64,000 nt of DNA from DASXKD01 sp963734725 (GCA_963734725.1 CAVTIX010000002.1:1-64000), one strand, 5' to 3'; positions 25,143 through 34,271 are shown, counted from the first letter of the stretch. Translations and numbers: made by a program. Notes: generated by a model not told the origin, from the sequence alone.

Positions 25143-25691
25143 ATGGCCACGACGACCGGGGTGCGGATGTCCGCAGCGGAGCGCCGCGAGATGGTGCTCG
25201 AGGCGGCGGTCGCCGAGTTCGCCCGCCACGGCATGGCGGGCACCTCGACCGAGGACGTGGCCCGGCGCGCCGGGATCAGCCAGCCGTACCTGTTCCGGTT
25301 GTTCCCGACGAAGAAGGGGCTGTTCCTGGCCCTGGTGGAGCGGTGCTATCTGCGGATCGAGGAGGCGTTCATTGCGGCGGCGGGGGATAAGACCGGCGAG
25401 GCGGCGCTCGAGGCGATGGGCGATGAGTACGAGCGGCTGCTGGATGACCGGACGCTGCTCCTGCTCCAGATGCACGCCTACGCCGCTAGCGAGGACCCCG
25501 AGATCCGCGCCGCGACCCGCGCCGGGTTCAAGCGGCTGTGGACCCTGGTGGAGCGGGTGTCCGGGCTGCCCTTCCACCGGGTCGTCCAGTTTTTCGCGAT
25601 GGGCATGCTGCTGAATGTGGCCGCGGCCATGGACCTGCCCGCCGTCGATGAGCGGTGGACCAGCTGGTGCCCGAAGGTAGGCAACCAATGA
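25143..25691 (+). CDS. TetR-family repressor of the adjacent MFS exporter
   Basis: 182 residues. The helix-turn-helix is AAVAEFARHGMAGTSTEDVARRAGISQPYLFRLFPTKKGLFLALVER (about residues 22-68). The C-terminal ligand domain has no assigned subfamily. An operator palindrome lies on its own promoter and a second copy lies on the promoter of the MFS gene immediately downstream, so it probably represses both until it binds an exported compound. ATG 25143 may begin a leaderless mRNA. Confidence 0.9.
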   Translation: MATTTGVRMSAAERREMVLEAAVAEFARHGMAGTSTEDVARRAGISQPYLFRLFPTKKGLFLALVERCYLRIEEAFIAAAGDKTGEAALEAMGDEYERLLDDRTLLLLQMHAYAASEDPEIRAATRAGFKRLWTLVERVSGLPFHRVVQFFAMGMLLNVAAAMDLPAVDERWTSWCPKVGNQ

Positions 25692-25693
25692 CC

Positions 25694-25731
25694 GGCGCCG
25701 TCCCGGGCGCCGCGCAAGCCCAATTTTTTTT
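25694..25731 (+). terminator. Probable terminator after TetR gene
   Basis: GGCGCC at 25694-25699 and 25706-25711 form a 6-bp stem with the loop GTCCCG. A run of eight T follows at 25724-25731 after a 12-base gap. The T-tract is striking in this GC-rich DNA, though further from the stem than in a classical intrinsic terminator. Confidence 0.5.
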
Positions 25732-25739
25732 CACCTTGC

Positions 25740-25759
25740 AAGTTAGTGACTACTCACTT
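25740..25759. promoter_or_regulatory. TetR operator upstream of MFS gene
   Basis: AAGTTAGTGA followed by CTACTCACTT is an imperfect palindrome (half-sites AAGTTAGT and ACTCACTT) and the inverted counterpart of the site on the TetR promoter. TTGCAA at 25736 and TTCTAT at 25758 could be the -35 and -10 of the MFS promoter, with the operator lying between them. Confidence 0.75.
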
Positions 25760-25775
25760 CTATAGGGAGCAGGAG

Positions 25776-27272
25776 ATGAACTCGAAAAACCGGAGCATCT
25801 GGGCCTTCGTGATCACTTCGGTCGCGCTGTTCATGGCTTCGCTGGACAACCTCGTGGTCACGACCGCGCTGCCCTCGATCCGGGACCACCTGCACGCCTC
25901 GCTCGAAGGGCTGCAGTGGACGGTCAACGCGTACACGCTGACGTTCGCCGTGCTGCTGCTCACCGGCGCCACGCTCGGCGAGCGGTACGGCCGCCGCCGG
26001 CTGTTCGTCATAGGGCTTGGCATCTTCACCGTGGGCTCGGCCGCCGCCGCGATCGCCCCCGGCATCGGCACGCTGATCGCGGCGCGGGCGGTGCAGGGCG
26101 TCGGGGCGGCCATCCTGGTCCCGCTGACGCTCACCCTGCTGTCCGCCGCGGTGTCGCCCGCCCGTCGCGGGCTGGCCCTGGGGGCCTGGGGCGCGGTCGG
26201 CGGGCTGGCCATCGCTATCGGCCCGCTGGTCGGCGGGGCTGTCGTGGAAGGCGCGTCCTGGCAGTGGATCTTCTGGCTGAACGTGCCCATCGGCATCGCG
26301 CTGCTGCCGTTCGCCCGGGCACGGCTGACCGAGAGCCGAGGGGCCGCGTCCCGGCTGGACCTGCCCGGCGTGATCCTGGCGAGCCTGGGCCTGCTCGGCA
26401 TCGTGCTCGGCGTGGTGCGCGGCAACGACCACGGCTGGACCAGCATCACCGTGCTGCCGCCGATGGTGATCGGCGCCCTGCTCGTTGCGGCGTTCCTGGT
26501 CTGGGAGACGCGGGCCCCCGAGCCCATGCTCCCGCTGCGGCTGTTCCGCAGCCGGGGGTTCACCGTGACCAACGTAGCTTCGATGCTGATGTTCTTCGGG
26601 ATGTTCGGCTCGATCTTCCTGCTGGCGCAGTTCCTGCAGGTCGTCCAGGGCTACAGCCCGCTGGAGGCCGGAATCCGCACGCTGCCGTGGACCGCCATGC
26701 CGGTGCTCGTCGCGCCGATCGCGGGCTCGCTGTCGGACCGGATCGGCGGCCGGCCGCTGCTGGTCATCGGGCTCGCCCTGCAGGCGATCGGGCTTGGCTG
26801 GCTGGCCGCGGTCACCACCCCGACCGTGGCCTACGCGGCCCTGGTGCCCGCGTTCGTGGTCTCCGGCGTCGGCATGTCGCTGTTCTTCGCGCCCGTCGCC
26901 AATGTGGTGCTCGGCTCGGTGCGGCGCGAGGAAGAGGGCATCGCCTCCGGCGCGAACAACGCCATCCGTGAGCTGGGCGGAGTATTCGGGGTCGCGGTGC
27001 TCGGCGCGGTGTTCTCCACACGGGGCGGGTACACCAGCGGGGCCGCGTTCGTCACCGGCCTCACCTCGGCGGTCTGGGTGGGCGCTGCGGTCGTCGCCGT
27101 CGCCGCCGTGGTGGCCCTGGCCCTGCCCCGGATGCGCCGGGCGGGCGCCACGGCCATCGCCACCGATGCCGCTACCGCCGATGCCCGCGCCGAGGCCACC
27201 GTCGCCGGCTCTGCCGCCAGTGTGGCCGCTGCCGAGGGCGAGTCGGCGCCCGCGCTGGCATCGGCCCGGTAA
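25776..27272 (+). CDS. MFS drug-type exporter, DHA2 (14-TMS) family
   Basis: 498 residues. Motif A (GERYGRRRLFVIG) follows TM2, LDNLVVTTALPSIRDHL is the DHA2 motif D1 region in TM1, and GPLVGGAVVEGASWQWIFWLNVPIG is motif C in TM5. About 14 membrane segments can be counted, ending in an Ala-rich cytoplasmic tail (ATAIATDAATADARAEATVAGSAASVAAAE). These proton-coupled pumps export drugs or endogenous metabolites. ATG 25776 is preceded by GGGAG. Control by the adjacent TetR protein is indicated by shared operators; a strong hairpin ends the transcript. Confidence 0.93.
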   Translation: MNSKNRSIWAFVITSVALFMASLDNLVVTTALPSIRDHLHASLEGLQWTVNAYTLTFAVLLLTGATLGERYGRRRLFVIGLGIFTVGSAAAAIAPGIGTLIAARAVQGVGAAILVPLTLTLLSAAVSPARRGLALGAWGAVGGLAIAIGPLVGGAVVEGASWQWIFWLNVPIGIALLPFARARLTESRGAASRLDLPGVILASLGLLGIVLGVVRGNDHGWTSITVLPPMVIGALLVAAFLVWETRAPEPMLPLRLFRSRGFTVTNVASMLMFFGMFGSIFLLAQFLQVVQGYSPLEAGIRTLPWTAMPVLVAPIAGSLSDRIGGRPLLVIGLALQAIGLGWLAAVTTPTVAYAALVPAFVVSGVGMSLFFAPVANVVLGSVRREEEGIASGANNAIRELGGVFGVAVLGAVFSTRGGYTSGAAFVTGLTSAVWVGAAVVAVAAVVALALPRMRRAGATAIATDAATADARAEATVAGSAASVAAAEGESAPALASAR

Positions 27273-27292
27273 GCCGGGATCGTTTCCGCTGC

Positions 27293-27331
27293 GCAGGTGG
27301 GCCCCCCGCTACGGCGGGGGCCCACCTGCGT
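27293..27331 (+). terminator. Terminator hairpin after MFS gene
   Basis: Perfect 15-bp arms at 27293-27307 and 27317-27331 with a 9-base loop. The hairpin starts 20 bases after the MFS stop and separates it from the convergent HATPase gene. Confidence 0.88.
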
Positions 27332-27510
27332 GCGGCCGGCCGCAGCGACGACCTGACCGACATCGTCGCCTCGCTGGCCGGCGACGTGCCCGCCGGAGAG
27401 TTACCCGGTGGTCGCGCCCCGGCCGGCGACATCCACAACAGCCCGGTTTCACGGCGACCAACCGGGATCAGCCCATGGCAGAGCCGGTGACGCTCCGCAA
27501 GGGTTGGCGG

Positions 27511-28083
27511 TCAGCCCGCGACAACCGCCCAGAGGACCTTTCCGCTGGAGTTCTCCGGCGCGTAACAGCCCCACTCGGCGCTCAGCGACCCGACCAGCAG
27601 CAGCCCGCGCCCGCTGTCCGCCTCGGGTTCCACGGGCTGGGGCTCCGGCGGCTGGTCGCTTCCGTCCCAGACCTGGATGACCAGGCGGTACTCGTCTGCG
27701 GACAGCCACACGCGTACCGGAGGGGTGCCTGGCGCCCAGTTGCCAGCGAATTGACTGTCCGTGATCCCTGCGGAGGCCTGCACCGCGTTGGTCACCAGTT
27801 CGGAGACGACCACCGCGGCGGTGTGGGCCAGAGCGCCCAGATCCCACTCCCAGAGCACCAGCATGGTGTGCAGCCTGGCGCAGGGCGCTGCGGTCACAAG
27901 CGATCCCAGCTCCAGGTAGGACTGGTGCGGCCACGCGACGTCCTGGGCGTCTTGCGGCCCGGTCTCCTCCTGCCCCGGCTCGGCGCCGTAGCCGGCGTGG
28001 CTCGTCACAGACTCAGGCACCGGCTGGGTAGGTCCGGTGCCCTGGTCCGAAACGGCCGCGCTCATCATGGGGGAGAACGTCAT
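27511..28083 (-). CDS. Anti-sigma-factor-like ATP-binding protein (HATPase_c_2)
   Basis: 190 residues. After a variable N-terminus, the GHKL ATPase fold appears as AHTAAVVVSELVTNAVQASAG (N box), VRVWLSADEYRLVIQVWDGSDQPP (G1) and DSGRGLLLVGSLSAEWGCY (G2). This is the RsbW/SpoIIAB-like group used in actinobacteria as stand-alone regulators that phosphorylate or bind STAS partners or sigma factors. No partner gene is adjacent; the only STAS protein in the window is at 39.3 kb. I use ATG 28083, with AAAGG upstream; the TTG at 28164 is less likely. Confidence 0.85.
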   Translation of the reverse strand: MTFSPMMSAAVSDQGTGPTQPVPESVTSHAGYGAEPGQEETGPQDAQDVAWPHQSYLELGSLVTAAPCARLHTMLVLWEWDLGALAHTAAVVVSELVTNAVQASAGITDSQFAGNWAPGTPPVRVWLSADEYRLVIQVWDGSDQPPEPQPVEPEADSGRGLLLVGSLSAEWGCYAPENSSGKVLWAVVAG

Positions 28084-28306
28084 CTTTCTTACCTTTCGAG
28101 GCAATGTTGCCAGGTCGCTCACATTGCCCGTGTCTGTCACGTTCCCACCGTCCAAGTGATCCAATCACGTTCCGCAACCGCCACTGTCGCCAGGCCTGCC
28201 CCTGAAGCGCGCTTGCGTATCGCCAGACCGCGCCGTCGCACGGCTTGTTAGCGCCAGGTTAGGCAATCACCGCTCATGGAAATGACGCGCGCCCGCGTCC
28301 GGCGGC

Positions 28307-28350
28307 TTGACAGATGAGCTAGGTAGATTGCTAGAGTACTAGGACTCTAG
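28307..28350 (+). promoter_or_regulatory. Promoter and palindromic operator of the GntR-ABC operon
   Basis: TTGACA at 28307-28312 is a consensus -35; a -10-like TAGAGT lies at 28332. A perfect 7-bp inverted repeat, CTAGAGT-ACTAGG-ACTCTAG (28331-28350), overlaps the -10 and the likely start point. This is a fitting site for a GntR-type repressor encoded by the first gene of the operon. Confidence 0.7.
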
Positions 28351-28370
28351 TTAAATGAAATCGAGGCGCG

Positions 28371-28763
28371 GTGATCGAATTCCACCTGGATGCCAGGTCT
28401 GGCGTCGCGCCGTACCTGCAACTGATCCACCAGGTACGGCAGGCGCTGCGGCTCGGCCTGTTGCGCGAGGGGGACCAGCTCCCGACGGTCAAGGAGGTGG
28501 TCGCGCGGCTGGCCATCAACCCCAACACCGTGCTGAAGGCCTACCGGCAGCTGGAGTACGAAGGCTTGGCGGCGGCCCGCCCGGGGATTGGCACATTCGT
28601 GACCGCGACCCTGAACGGCGGGTCCCTCGCCGAGTATCAGCCTTTGCGCAGCGACCTGCGGAAGTGGCTCGCCAAGGCGCGCCGGGCCGGGCTGGACGAC
28701 GAGAGCATCGAGGCCCTCTTCCAGACCACCTTTCGGTCCGCCGATGAGGAGGGCATAGCATGA
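28371..28763 (+). CDS. GntR-family regulator, YtrA subfamily
   Basis: 130 residues. The winged helix is VAPYLQLIHQVRQALRLGLLREGDQLPTVKEVVARLAINPNTVLKAYRQLEYEGLAAARPGIGTFV, followed by a short helical dimerisation region of about 45 residues, the hallmark of YtrA regulators. These nearly always control ABC transporters encoded next to them. Here the stop overlaps the ABC ATPase start by 4 bp. GTG 28371 is the start. A palindrome on the promoter is the likely operator. Confidence 0.92.
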   Translation: MIEFHLDARSGVAPYLQLIHQVRQALRLGLLREGDQLPTVKEVVARLAINPNTVLKAYRQLEYEGLAAARPGIGTFVTATLNGGSLAEYQPLRSDLRKWLAKARRAGLDDESIEALFQTTFRSADEEGIA

Positions 28764-29656
28764 CCGCAGTTCTGGAGGCCCGCGGCCTGGGCAAGCGGTA
28801 CGGGCGGAGGCAGGCGCTGGCCGACTGCACGCTGAGCATTCCGGCCGGGCGGGTAGCCGGGCTGGTCGGCCCGAACGGGGCCGGGAAGACGACCTTGCTG
28901 CACCTGGCCACCGGCCTGATCGCGCCGACGTCGGGGACGATCGAGGTGCTGGGGGGCCGCCCGGCGAGCAGCCCGGCGCAGCTCGCCCGGGTGGGCTTCG
29001 TCGCGCAGGACACCCCCGCCTACGCCGCGCTCTCCGTGGCCGATCACCTGCGCATGGGGGAGCGGATGAACCCCGGCTGGGACGCCGGGCTGGCGCGGGA
29101 CCGGATCGCCGGGCTCGGTCTTGATTTCGGCCAGAAAGCAGGCAAGCTGTCTGGGGGGCAGCGCGCCCAGCTCGCGCTGACCCTTGCCGTAGCCAAGCGG
29201 CCCGAGTTGCTGCTCCTGGATGAGCCGGTGGCCAGCCTCGACCCGCTGGCCCGCCGCGAGTTCCTCCAGGGCCTCATGGAGTTCACCGCCGACCAGCGGG
29301 TCAGCGTGGTGCTGTCCTCGCATCTGGTGGCCGACCTGGAACGGGTCTGCGACTACCTGATCGTGCTGGTCGCCTCCCGGGTGCGGGTGGCCGGTGAGGT
29401 GGATGCGCTGCTGGCCGCCCACCGCCTGCTCACCGGCCCGCGCCGGGATCGCGCGGCGCTCCCGGGTGACTGGGAGGTCATCTCGGCCAGTCACACCGAC
29501 CGGCAGAGCACGCTGCTGATCCGCACCGAAGCCCCGGTCCACGACCCCGCCTGGACTATCACCCAGGTGAGCCTGGAGGACATGGTGCTCGGCTACATGA
29601 GCCAGGCCGCGGGTCGCGGCCATGGCCGCAAGCCACTGCTGGAGGTAGCGCGATGA
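28760..29656 (+). CDS. ABC exporter ATPase
   Basis: 298 residues. Walker A GPNGAGKTT, signature KLSGGQRAQLAL, Walker B LLLLDEPVASLDPLARR and the H-loop LSSHLVADLERV are all intact. The C-terminal 80 residues form the extra domain seen in CcmA-type drug and lantibiotic exporter ATPases. The partner is the permease that follows with a 4-bp overlap. Under YtrA-type control the transporter usually answers cell-envelope antibiotics. Confidence 0.93.
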   Translation: MTAVLEARGLGKRYGRRQALADCTLSIPAGRVAGLVGPNGAGKTTLLHLATGLIAPTSGTIEVLGGRPASSPAQLARVGFVAQDTPAYAALSVADHLRMGERMNPGWDAGLARDRIAGLGLDFGQKAGKLSGGQRAQLALTLAVAKRPELLLLDEPVASLDPLARREFLQGLMEFTADQRVSVVLSSHLVADLERVCDYLIVLVASRVRVAGEVDALLAAHRLLTGPRRDRAALPGDWEVISASHTDRQSTLLIRTEAPVHDPAWTITQVSLEDMVLGYMSQAAGRGHGRKPLLEVAR

Positions 29657-30702
29657 CGTGGCTGACCTGGCGTCAGTTCCGCGCTCAGGCCATCGTGGCG
29701 GCCGCGGCCCTGGCCGTGCTAGCGATCGCCTTGGCGGTCACCGGCCCGCACCTGGCTGGCCTCTACGCCAGCAGTGGCTTGGCGACCTGCCAGGCGCACG
29801 GCAACTGCGAGAGGCTCATCACGGCCTTCATGGATCAGGTGAAGGCCAGCACGCCCGACGGACTGCTTTTCGGCCTTTGCGTCGGGCTGCTGCTGGCCGC
29901 GCCGGGTCTCATCGGCGTGTTCTGGGGAGCGCCGCTGGTCACCCGGGAGATCGAGGCTGGCACGTTCCGGCTGGCCTGGAACCAGAGCGTCACCCGGGCC
30001 CGCTGGCTGGCCGTCAAACTAGGCCTGATCAGCCTGGCCAGCATGGCTGCCACCGGGCTGCTCAGCCTCATGGTGAGCTGGTGGGCCAGCCCGCTCGACC
30101 AGGTCACCGGCCTGCCCGCCGGGCGTGGCGGGACACCCGGCCTCGACCGCTTCGCGCCGGTGCTGTTCGCCTCGCGCGGCATCACCCCCATCGCATACGC
30201 CGCATTCGCCTTCGCGCTCGGAGTCACCGTGGGGGTGCTCATCCGCCGTACCGTGCCCGCGATGGCGGTCACCCTCGCCGTGTTCGCCGCCGTTCAGATC
30301 GTCATGCCGCTATGGGTCCGCCCGCACTTCATCCCGCCGTCGCACGCTGCCACGGCGCTTGATCCGGCCGCCATCACCTTCGTGAACACGAGCGGTAACG
30401 GCCATTTCATGAAGGTGGGCGCCGCGGTTGACCTGCCGGGCGCCTGGGTCCTGGCCGACCAGACGTTGACGCCGGGGGGCCACGTGTTCACCGGCCCGGC
30501 CCCGGCGGCCTGCATGAGCAACACGGCGCCGTTCAGCGAATGCGAAGCCGCGCTCGGCCGACTGGACCTGCGGCAACTGGTGACTTATCAGCCGGCCAGC
30601 CGATACTGGGCCTTCCAGTGGTACGAGACGGGAATCTTCCTGGTCCTGGCCGGCGCCCTCTGCGGATACTGCGCCTGGGTGATCCGCCGCCGCGGCCCGT
30701 GA
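29653..30702 (+). CDS. ABC exporter permease
   Basis: 349 residues with about six membrane segments: AIVAAAALAVLAIALAVTG near the N-terminus, LLFGLCVGLLLAAPGLIGVFWGAPLV, SLASMAATGLLSLMVSW, AYAAFAFALGVTVGVLI, AMAVTLAVFAAVQIVMPLWV, and GIFLVLAGALCGYCAWVI before the RRRGP tail. The motif REIEAGTFRLAWNQSVTRARWLAVKL is the conserved coupling region of actinobacterial ABC-2-type permeases. An extracellular loop of about 100 residues carries two cysteines. It pairs with the ATPase just upstream. Confidence 0.88.
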   Translation: MTWLTWRQFRAQAIVAAAALAVLAIALAVTGPHLAGLYASSGLATCQAHGNCERLITAFMDQVKASTPDGLLFGLCVGLLLAAPGLIGVFWGAPLVTREIEAGTFRLAWNQSVTRARWLAVKLGLISLASMAATGLLSLMVSWWASPLDQVTGLPAGRGGTPGLDRFAPVLFASRGITPIAYAAFAFALGVTVGVLIRRTVPAMAVTLAVFAAVQIVMPLWVRPHFIPPSHAATALDPAAITFVNTSGNGHFMKVGAAVDLPGAWVLADQTLTPGGHVFTGPAPAACMSNTAPFSECEAALGRLDLRQLVTYQPASRYWAFQWYETGIFLVLAGALCGYCAWVIRRRGP

Positions 30703-30954
30703 GCGCGCTCGGGTCATCGGGAGGGCAGGCGCTTCGGCGGGCATGCGGCACCGATCGCAGTCCGGCTCAGCGGCTGCGTTCTCGCCGATCACGGCCCGGA
30801 TCGCGCTGTGGTAAGGCCTCGGCGTGCGGCCTGCGGAATTAGCGGATGCGCAATGACCTAAAGAGTATGTATGTTCCGATTGTGAGGGCCGCTGGGGTCG
30901 GCCCGCCAGTCTGCGACACCCGGGCGGCGCTTCTCAGCGGGCAAAGGAGCAACC

Positions 30955-32178
30955 GTGACCGAGACCCTGCCTCCACCGCTCTTCGACCCGTTCGCGCCCG
31001 GCTTCACCGACGATCCGTATCCGCAGTACGCGGTGATGCGCGCGCAGGCGCCGGTGTACCAGCACCCGTTCGGGTTCTGGCTGCTCACCGGTTATGAAGG
31101 CGTTTCCTGGCTGCTGCGGGCCGGCCTGTCCGTCGAGGACGAGAACCTGGCTCCGGACAGCCTGCTGCGGCAGATGCGCGAGGCGACGTACGGCAAGGTG
31201 GCGCCGCGGGAAAGCGGGTGGTCCATGCTCGACCGGGACCCGCCGGACCACACCAGGCTGCGCAGGCTGGTGTCGAAGGCGTTCACCCCGCGGGCCATCC
31301 AGGCGCTGCGGCCGCGGATCACCGAACTGGTTGACGAGATGCTCGGCGCCATGGCCGCCGAGCGCCGGGTGGACCTGGTTGACGCGCTCGCGTTCCCGCT
31401 GCCGTTCAGCGTGATCGCCGAGATGCTCGGCGCGCCGCCCGCCGACCACGACCGGGTCCGGCAGCTCACCGGCACGGTGGTGCGCTCGCTGGAACCCGTC
31501 GCGGATCCCGTGCTGGGCAAAGCGATCATCGCCGCCGATGAGGAGATGAGGCAGATCGCGGCGGAAATGATCGCGTGGAAGCGGGCTAACCCGGCCGACG
31601 ACCTGCTCACCGCGCTGATCCACGCCGAGGACGACGGGGACGTGCTCGACGACGAGGAGTTGAAGGCCCAGACGCTGCTGCTCTACATCGCCGGGCACGA
31701 GACCACCGTCAACCTGATCGCGGGCGGGACCCTCGCGCTGCTCCGCCACCCCGATCAGCTCGCGTTGCTGCGCCGGGATCCCAGCCTGGTCCCGAATGCG
31801 GTCGAGGAACTGCTCCGCTACGACAGCCCGGTCCAGGCGAGCAGGCGGATCACCCTGGAACCGGTCACCGTGGGCGGCGCTACGATCCCCGCGGGCGCGT
31901 TCGTCATGGCGAGCCTGAGCTCGGCCAACCGGGACGAGAGCTTCTGGGGGCCGGACGCCGACGGGCTGGACCTGCGCCGGGAGAACGCACGGCAGCATGT
32001 GTCCTTCGGCGCGGGGCCACACCATTGCCTGGGCGCGTCGCTGGCGCGGCTGGAGGCCTGCATCGCCTTCGAGCGGCTCACTGCCCGGTTCCCGGATCTG
32101 GCGCTCGACGGGGATGTGGTGTGGAACGGCCGGATCAACCTCCGCGGTCCGGCCCACCTTCCGGTGTCAGTGGGCTGA
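30955..32178 (+). CDS. Cytochrome P450
   Basis: 407 residues, a soluble bacterial class I P450. The I-helix motif is LLYIAGHETTVNLI (acid-alcohol pair Glu-Thr), the ExxR is EELLRY, and the haem loop FGAGPHHCLG places the axial Cys at residue 358. The fold and the DRDPPDHTRLRRLVSKAFTPRAI segment resemble CYP105/107-like biosynthetic or xenobiotic hydroxylases. GTG 30955 follows AAAGGAG. No ferredoxin or reductase gene is adjacent, so it borrows partners. The gap 30703-30954 holds no gene. Confidence 0.93.
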   Translation: MTETLPPPLFDPFAPGFTDDPYPQYAVMRAQAPVYQHPFGFWLLTGYEGVSWLLRAGLSVEDENLAPDSLLRQMREATYGKVAPRESGWSMLDRDPPDHTRLRRLVSKAFTPRAIQALRPRITELVDEMLGAMAAERRVDLVDALAFPLPFSVIAEMLGAPPADHDRVRQLTGTVVRSLEPVADPVLGKAIIAADEEMRQIAAEMIAWKRANPADDLLTALIHAEDDGDVLDDEELKAQTLLLYIAGHETTVNLIAGGTLALLRHPDQLALLRRDPSLVPNAVEELLRYDSPVQASRRITLEPVTVGGATIPAGAFVMASLSSANRDESFWGPDADGLDLRRENARQHVSFGAGPHHCLGASLARLEACIAFERLTARFPDLALDGDVVWNGRINLRGPAHLPVSVG

Positions 32179-32411
32179 CACCGAGCCTTTATCGCGTTCG
32201 GCATGCCGGCGTCGCGGGGGTTAGCGGCTGGCGGCGGTCGGCGGCGGTGCCGAGGTCACCGAGCGCTGGCGAGGATCAGCGCGCCCGGACCCGCTGAACG
32301 GGAGCGCCGGCCCGCCGGAGTTTGGCCGAGGGCGCGCCCGGTCAGTGCTGAACGCGGCTATCGTTGAGGACCGGCCGGGGCGCAGGCAGCTCACGCGCGA
32401 AAGGCTGATCT

Positions 32412-34115
32412 ATGAGCGATCCCACCGTGCTGATGACCGGCCGCGGTTCGCGCCGGCGGAGGCGACGCGGGAAGCGCCGGATCATCATCGTGATAGTGGT
32501 GTCCGTGCTGGTGCTCGCGCTGGCCGCGGGCGGCGCGGGCTACCTGCTGCTGCGTACCGTGGGCAGCCCGCAGCAGACCGCGGCGACCTACCTGCAGGCC
32601 TGGCAAGAAGGCGACTACCCGGCCATGGGCAAGGTCAGCGTGGGGGTACCGCCAGGCGGGCTGGGCGGGCCGCTGCAGGAGGCGGCGGCCCAGCTTGGCA
32701 TGCGCCACATCCACCTGGTGCTAGGCCAGGTGACACCGAACGGCGGCGCCGCGTCGGCGCGGTTCACCGCGAGCGCCGATCTTGCCAGCGGACACGTGTG
32801 GACCTATCGGGGGCAACTCGCATTGGTGCAGCGGGACCGGCGCTGGTGGGTCAACTGGACCCCCGCGGCCATCTACCCGGGGCTGCGGGCCGGCCAGCGG
32901 TTCGTGCTGAGCGCGGTGTGGCCAGCCCGCGGGCAGGTGCTCGGGGCCGACGGCGCTGTGCTCAGCTCGCCACAGGCGATCGCCCAGTCCGGGTCCCTCT
33001 CGCTGCTCACCGGTGATGTGGTCGCCGCCACGGCCGCGCAGGCCAAGGCGCTCGGCGCCCCGTACCAGAAGGGTGACCTGATCGGCGATGGCGGGATCGA
33101 GCAGGCCTATCAGGCCCGGCTGGCGGGACAGCCTGCGCTGGTCATCCGGATCAAGGGCCCGGGGAAGAAGGTGGATGCGACGGCCGTGCGGTTCCCGGCG
33201 ACCCCGGGCCGGTCCGTGCAGACCAGCATCGACATGCGGTATCAGCTCGCGGCCGCGCACGCCGTGGCAGCCGCGGCGACGACCAAGCAGATCGACATGG
33301 TGGTGCTCCAGCCCTCCACCGGCCGGGTCCTGGCCGTGATCGAGCGGCCCGGGGGATTCGACCGCGCCCTCCAGGGCATCTTCCCGCCCGGGTCCACCTT
33401 CAAGATCGTCACGGCGTCGGCGCTGACCACGAAGGGCCTGCGTCCCTCCACCACCGTGCAGTGCCCGCCCACGGTGGACATTGGCGGCCGGACCTTCCAC
33501 AACTTCGACAACGAGCACCTGGGCGCCACGAGCCTGCTGAACGCCTTCGCCGTGTCGTGCAACACCACCTTCGCCATGCTCGCCTCGCAGCACCTGACCG
33601 GCGCCGCGCTGCGCTCGATGGCCGAGGAGTTCGGGTTCAACCAGAAACCTGCCCTGGGCATCCCCGCCGTGCTCGGCCGGTTCAGCACACCGCACCAGCC
33701 GGTGGACCTGGCGGCCGCCGCCTTCGGGCAGGGCACCGACCTGGTCACCCCGCTCAGCCAGGCGTCGGAGGCGGCGGCGATCGAGGACGGCGCCTGGCGG
33801 CCGCCGCAACTCGTGCTCGATCCCGCGGCGCCGCAGACCGCCCAGCCGCACAAGCTCAACCCGGCCCTGCTGGACTCGCTGCGGCCGATGATGCGGGCGG
33901 TGGTCACCCGCGGCACCGCCGCCGGGGTCGGTTTCCCGCCCGGGGTCTATGGCAAGACCGGCACGGCCGAGTATGGTTCCGGCCCCAACCCGCCGTCGCA
34001 CGCGTGGTTCATCGGATACCGCGGGGACCTGGCCTTCGCCGTGCTCGTGGAGGGCGGCGGCGTTGGGGCCGACGCCTCGGCGCCGATCGCCAACGCGTTC
34101 CTGCGCAAGGTCTGA
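32412..34115 (+). CDS. Class B penicillin-binding protein with MecA_N-like domain
   Basis: 567 residues. A basic cytoplasmic start (RRRRRRGKRR) and one membrane helix (IIIVIVVSVLVLALAAGGAGYLL) precede an NTF2-like MecA_N domain (residues about 50-150) and the dimerisation domain. The transpeptidase domain has STFK with Ser328 and Lys331, SCN with Ser382, and KTGT with Lys515. It cross-links peptidoglycan on the outer face of the membrane. MecA_N-bearing PBPs include low-affinity, beta-lactam-tolerant enzymes, but resistance cannot be read here. ATG 32412 follows AAAGG. The stop codon lies within the first unit of a tandem repeat. Confidence 0.92.
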   Translation: MSDPTVLMTGRGSRRRRRRGKRRIIIVIVVSVLVLALAAGGAGYLLLRTVGSPQQTAATYLQAWQEGDYPAMGKVSVGVPPGGLGGPLQEAAAQLGMRHIHLVLGQVTPNGGAASARFTASADLASGHVWTYRGQLALVQRDRRWWVNWTPAAIYPGLRAGQRFVLSAVWPARGQVLGADGAVLSSPQAIAQSGSLSLLTGDVVAATAAQAKALGAPYQKGDLIGDGGIEQAYQARLAGQPALVIRIKGPGKKVDATAVRFPATPGRSVQTSIDMRYQLAAAHAVAAAATTKQIDMVVLQPSTGRVLAVIERPGGFDRALQGIFPPGSTFKIVTASALTTKGLRPSTTVQCPPTVDIGGRTFHNFDNEHLGATSLLNAFAVSCNTTFAMLASQHLTGAALRSMAEEFGFNQKPALGIPAVLGRFSTPHQPVDLAAAAFGQGTDLVTPLSQASEAAAIEDGAWRPPQLVLDPAAPQTAQPHKLNPALLDSLRPMMRAVVTRGTAAGVGFPPGVYGKTGTAEYGSGPNPPSHAWFIGYRGDLAFAVLVEGGGVGADASAPIANAFLRKV

Positions 34116-34198
34116 CCCCCTCAGCGTGCGCAAGGTCGGACCCCTCAGCGTGCACAAGGTCGGACCCCTCAGCGTGCACAAGGTCTGTCCCCTCAGCG
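34102..34198. repeat. 24-bp tandem repeat spanning the PBP stop codon
   Basis: Four copies of a unit close to TGCACAAGGTCGGACCCCTCAGCG occupy 34102-34126 (25 bases, containing the PBP stop), 34127-34150, 34151-34174 and 34175-34198. Copies two to four differ by one to three bases. The first unit is the end of the coding sequence, so the array seems to have grown out of the gene end. Confidence 0.9.
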
Positions 34199-34271
34199 CA
34201 GGGCCAGCGAGCTGCCTGACCGCGGCGGCCCGGGCAGCAACCTCATCCCGGGCGCGGGGGCGTCCGGCGCC

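Noticed and set aside
28165..28306. Extended N-terminus of the HATPase protein starting at TTG 28164 near this region
   Set aside because: The added residues are not conserved in type and ATG 28083 has a better ribosome site.
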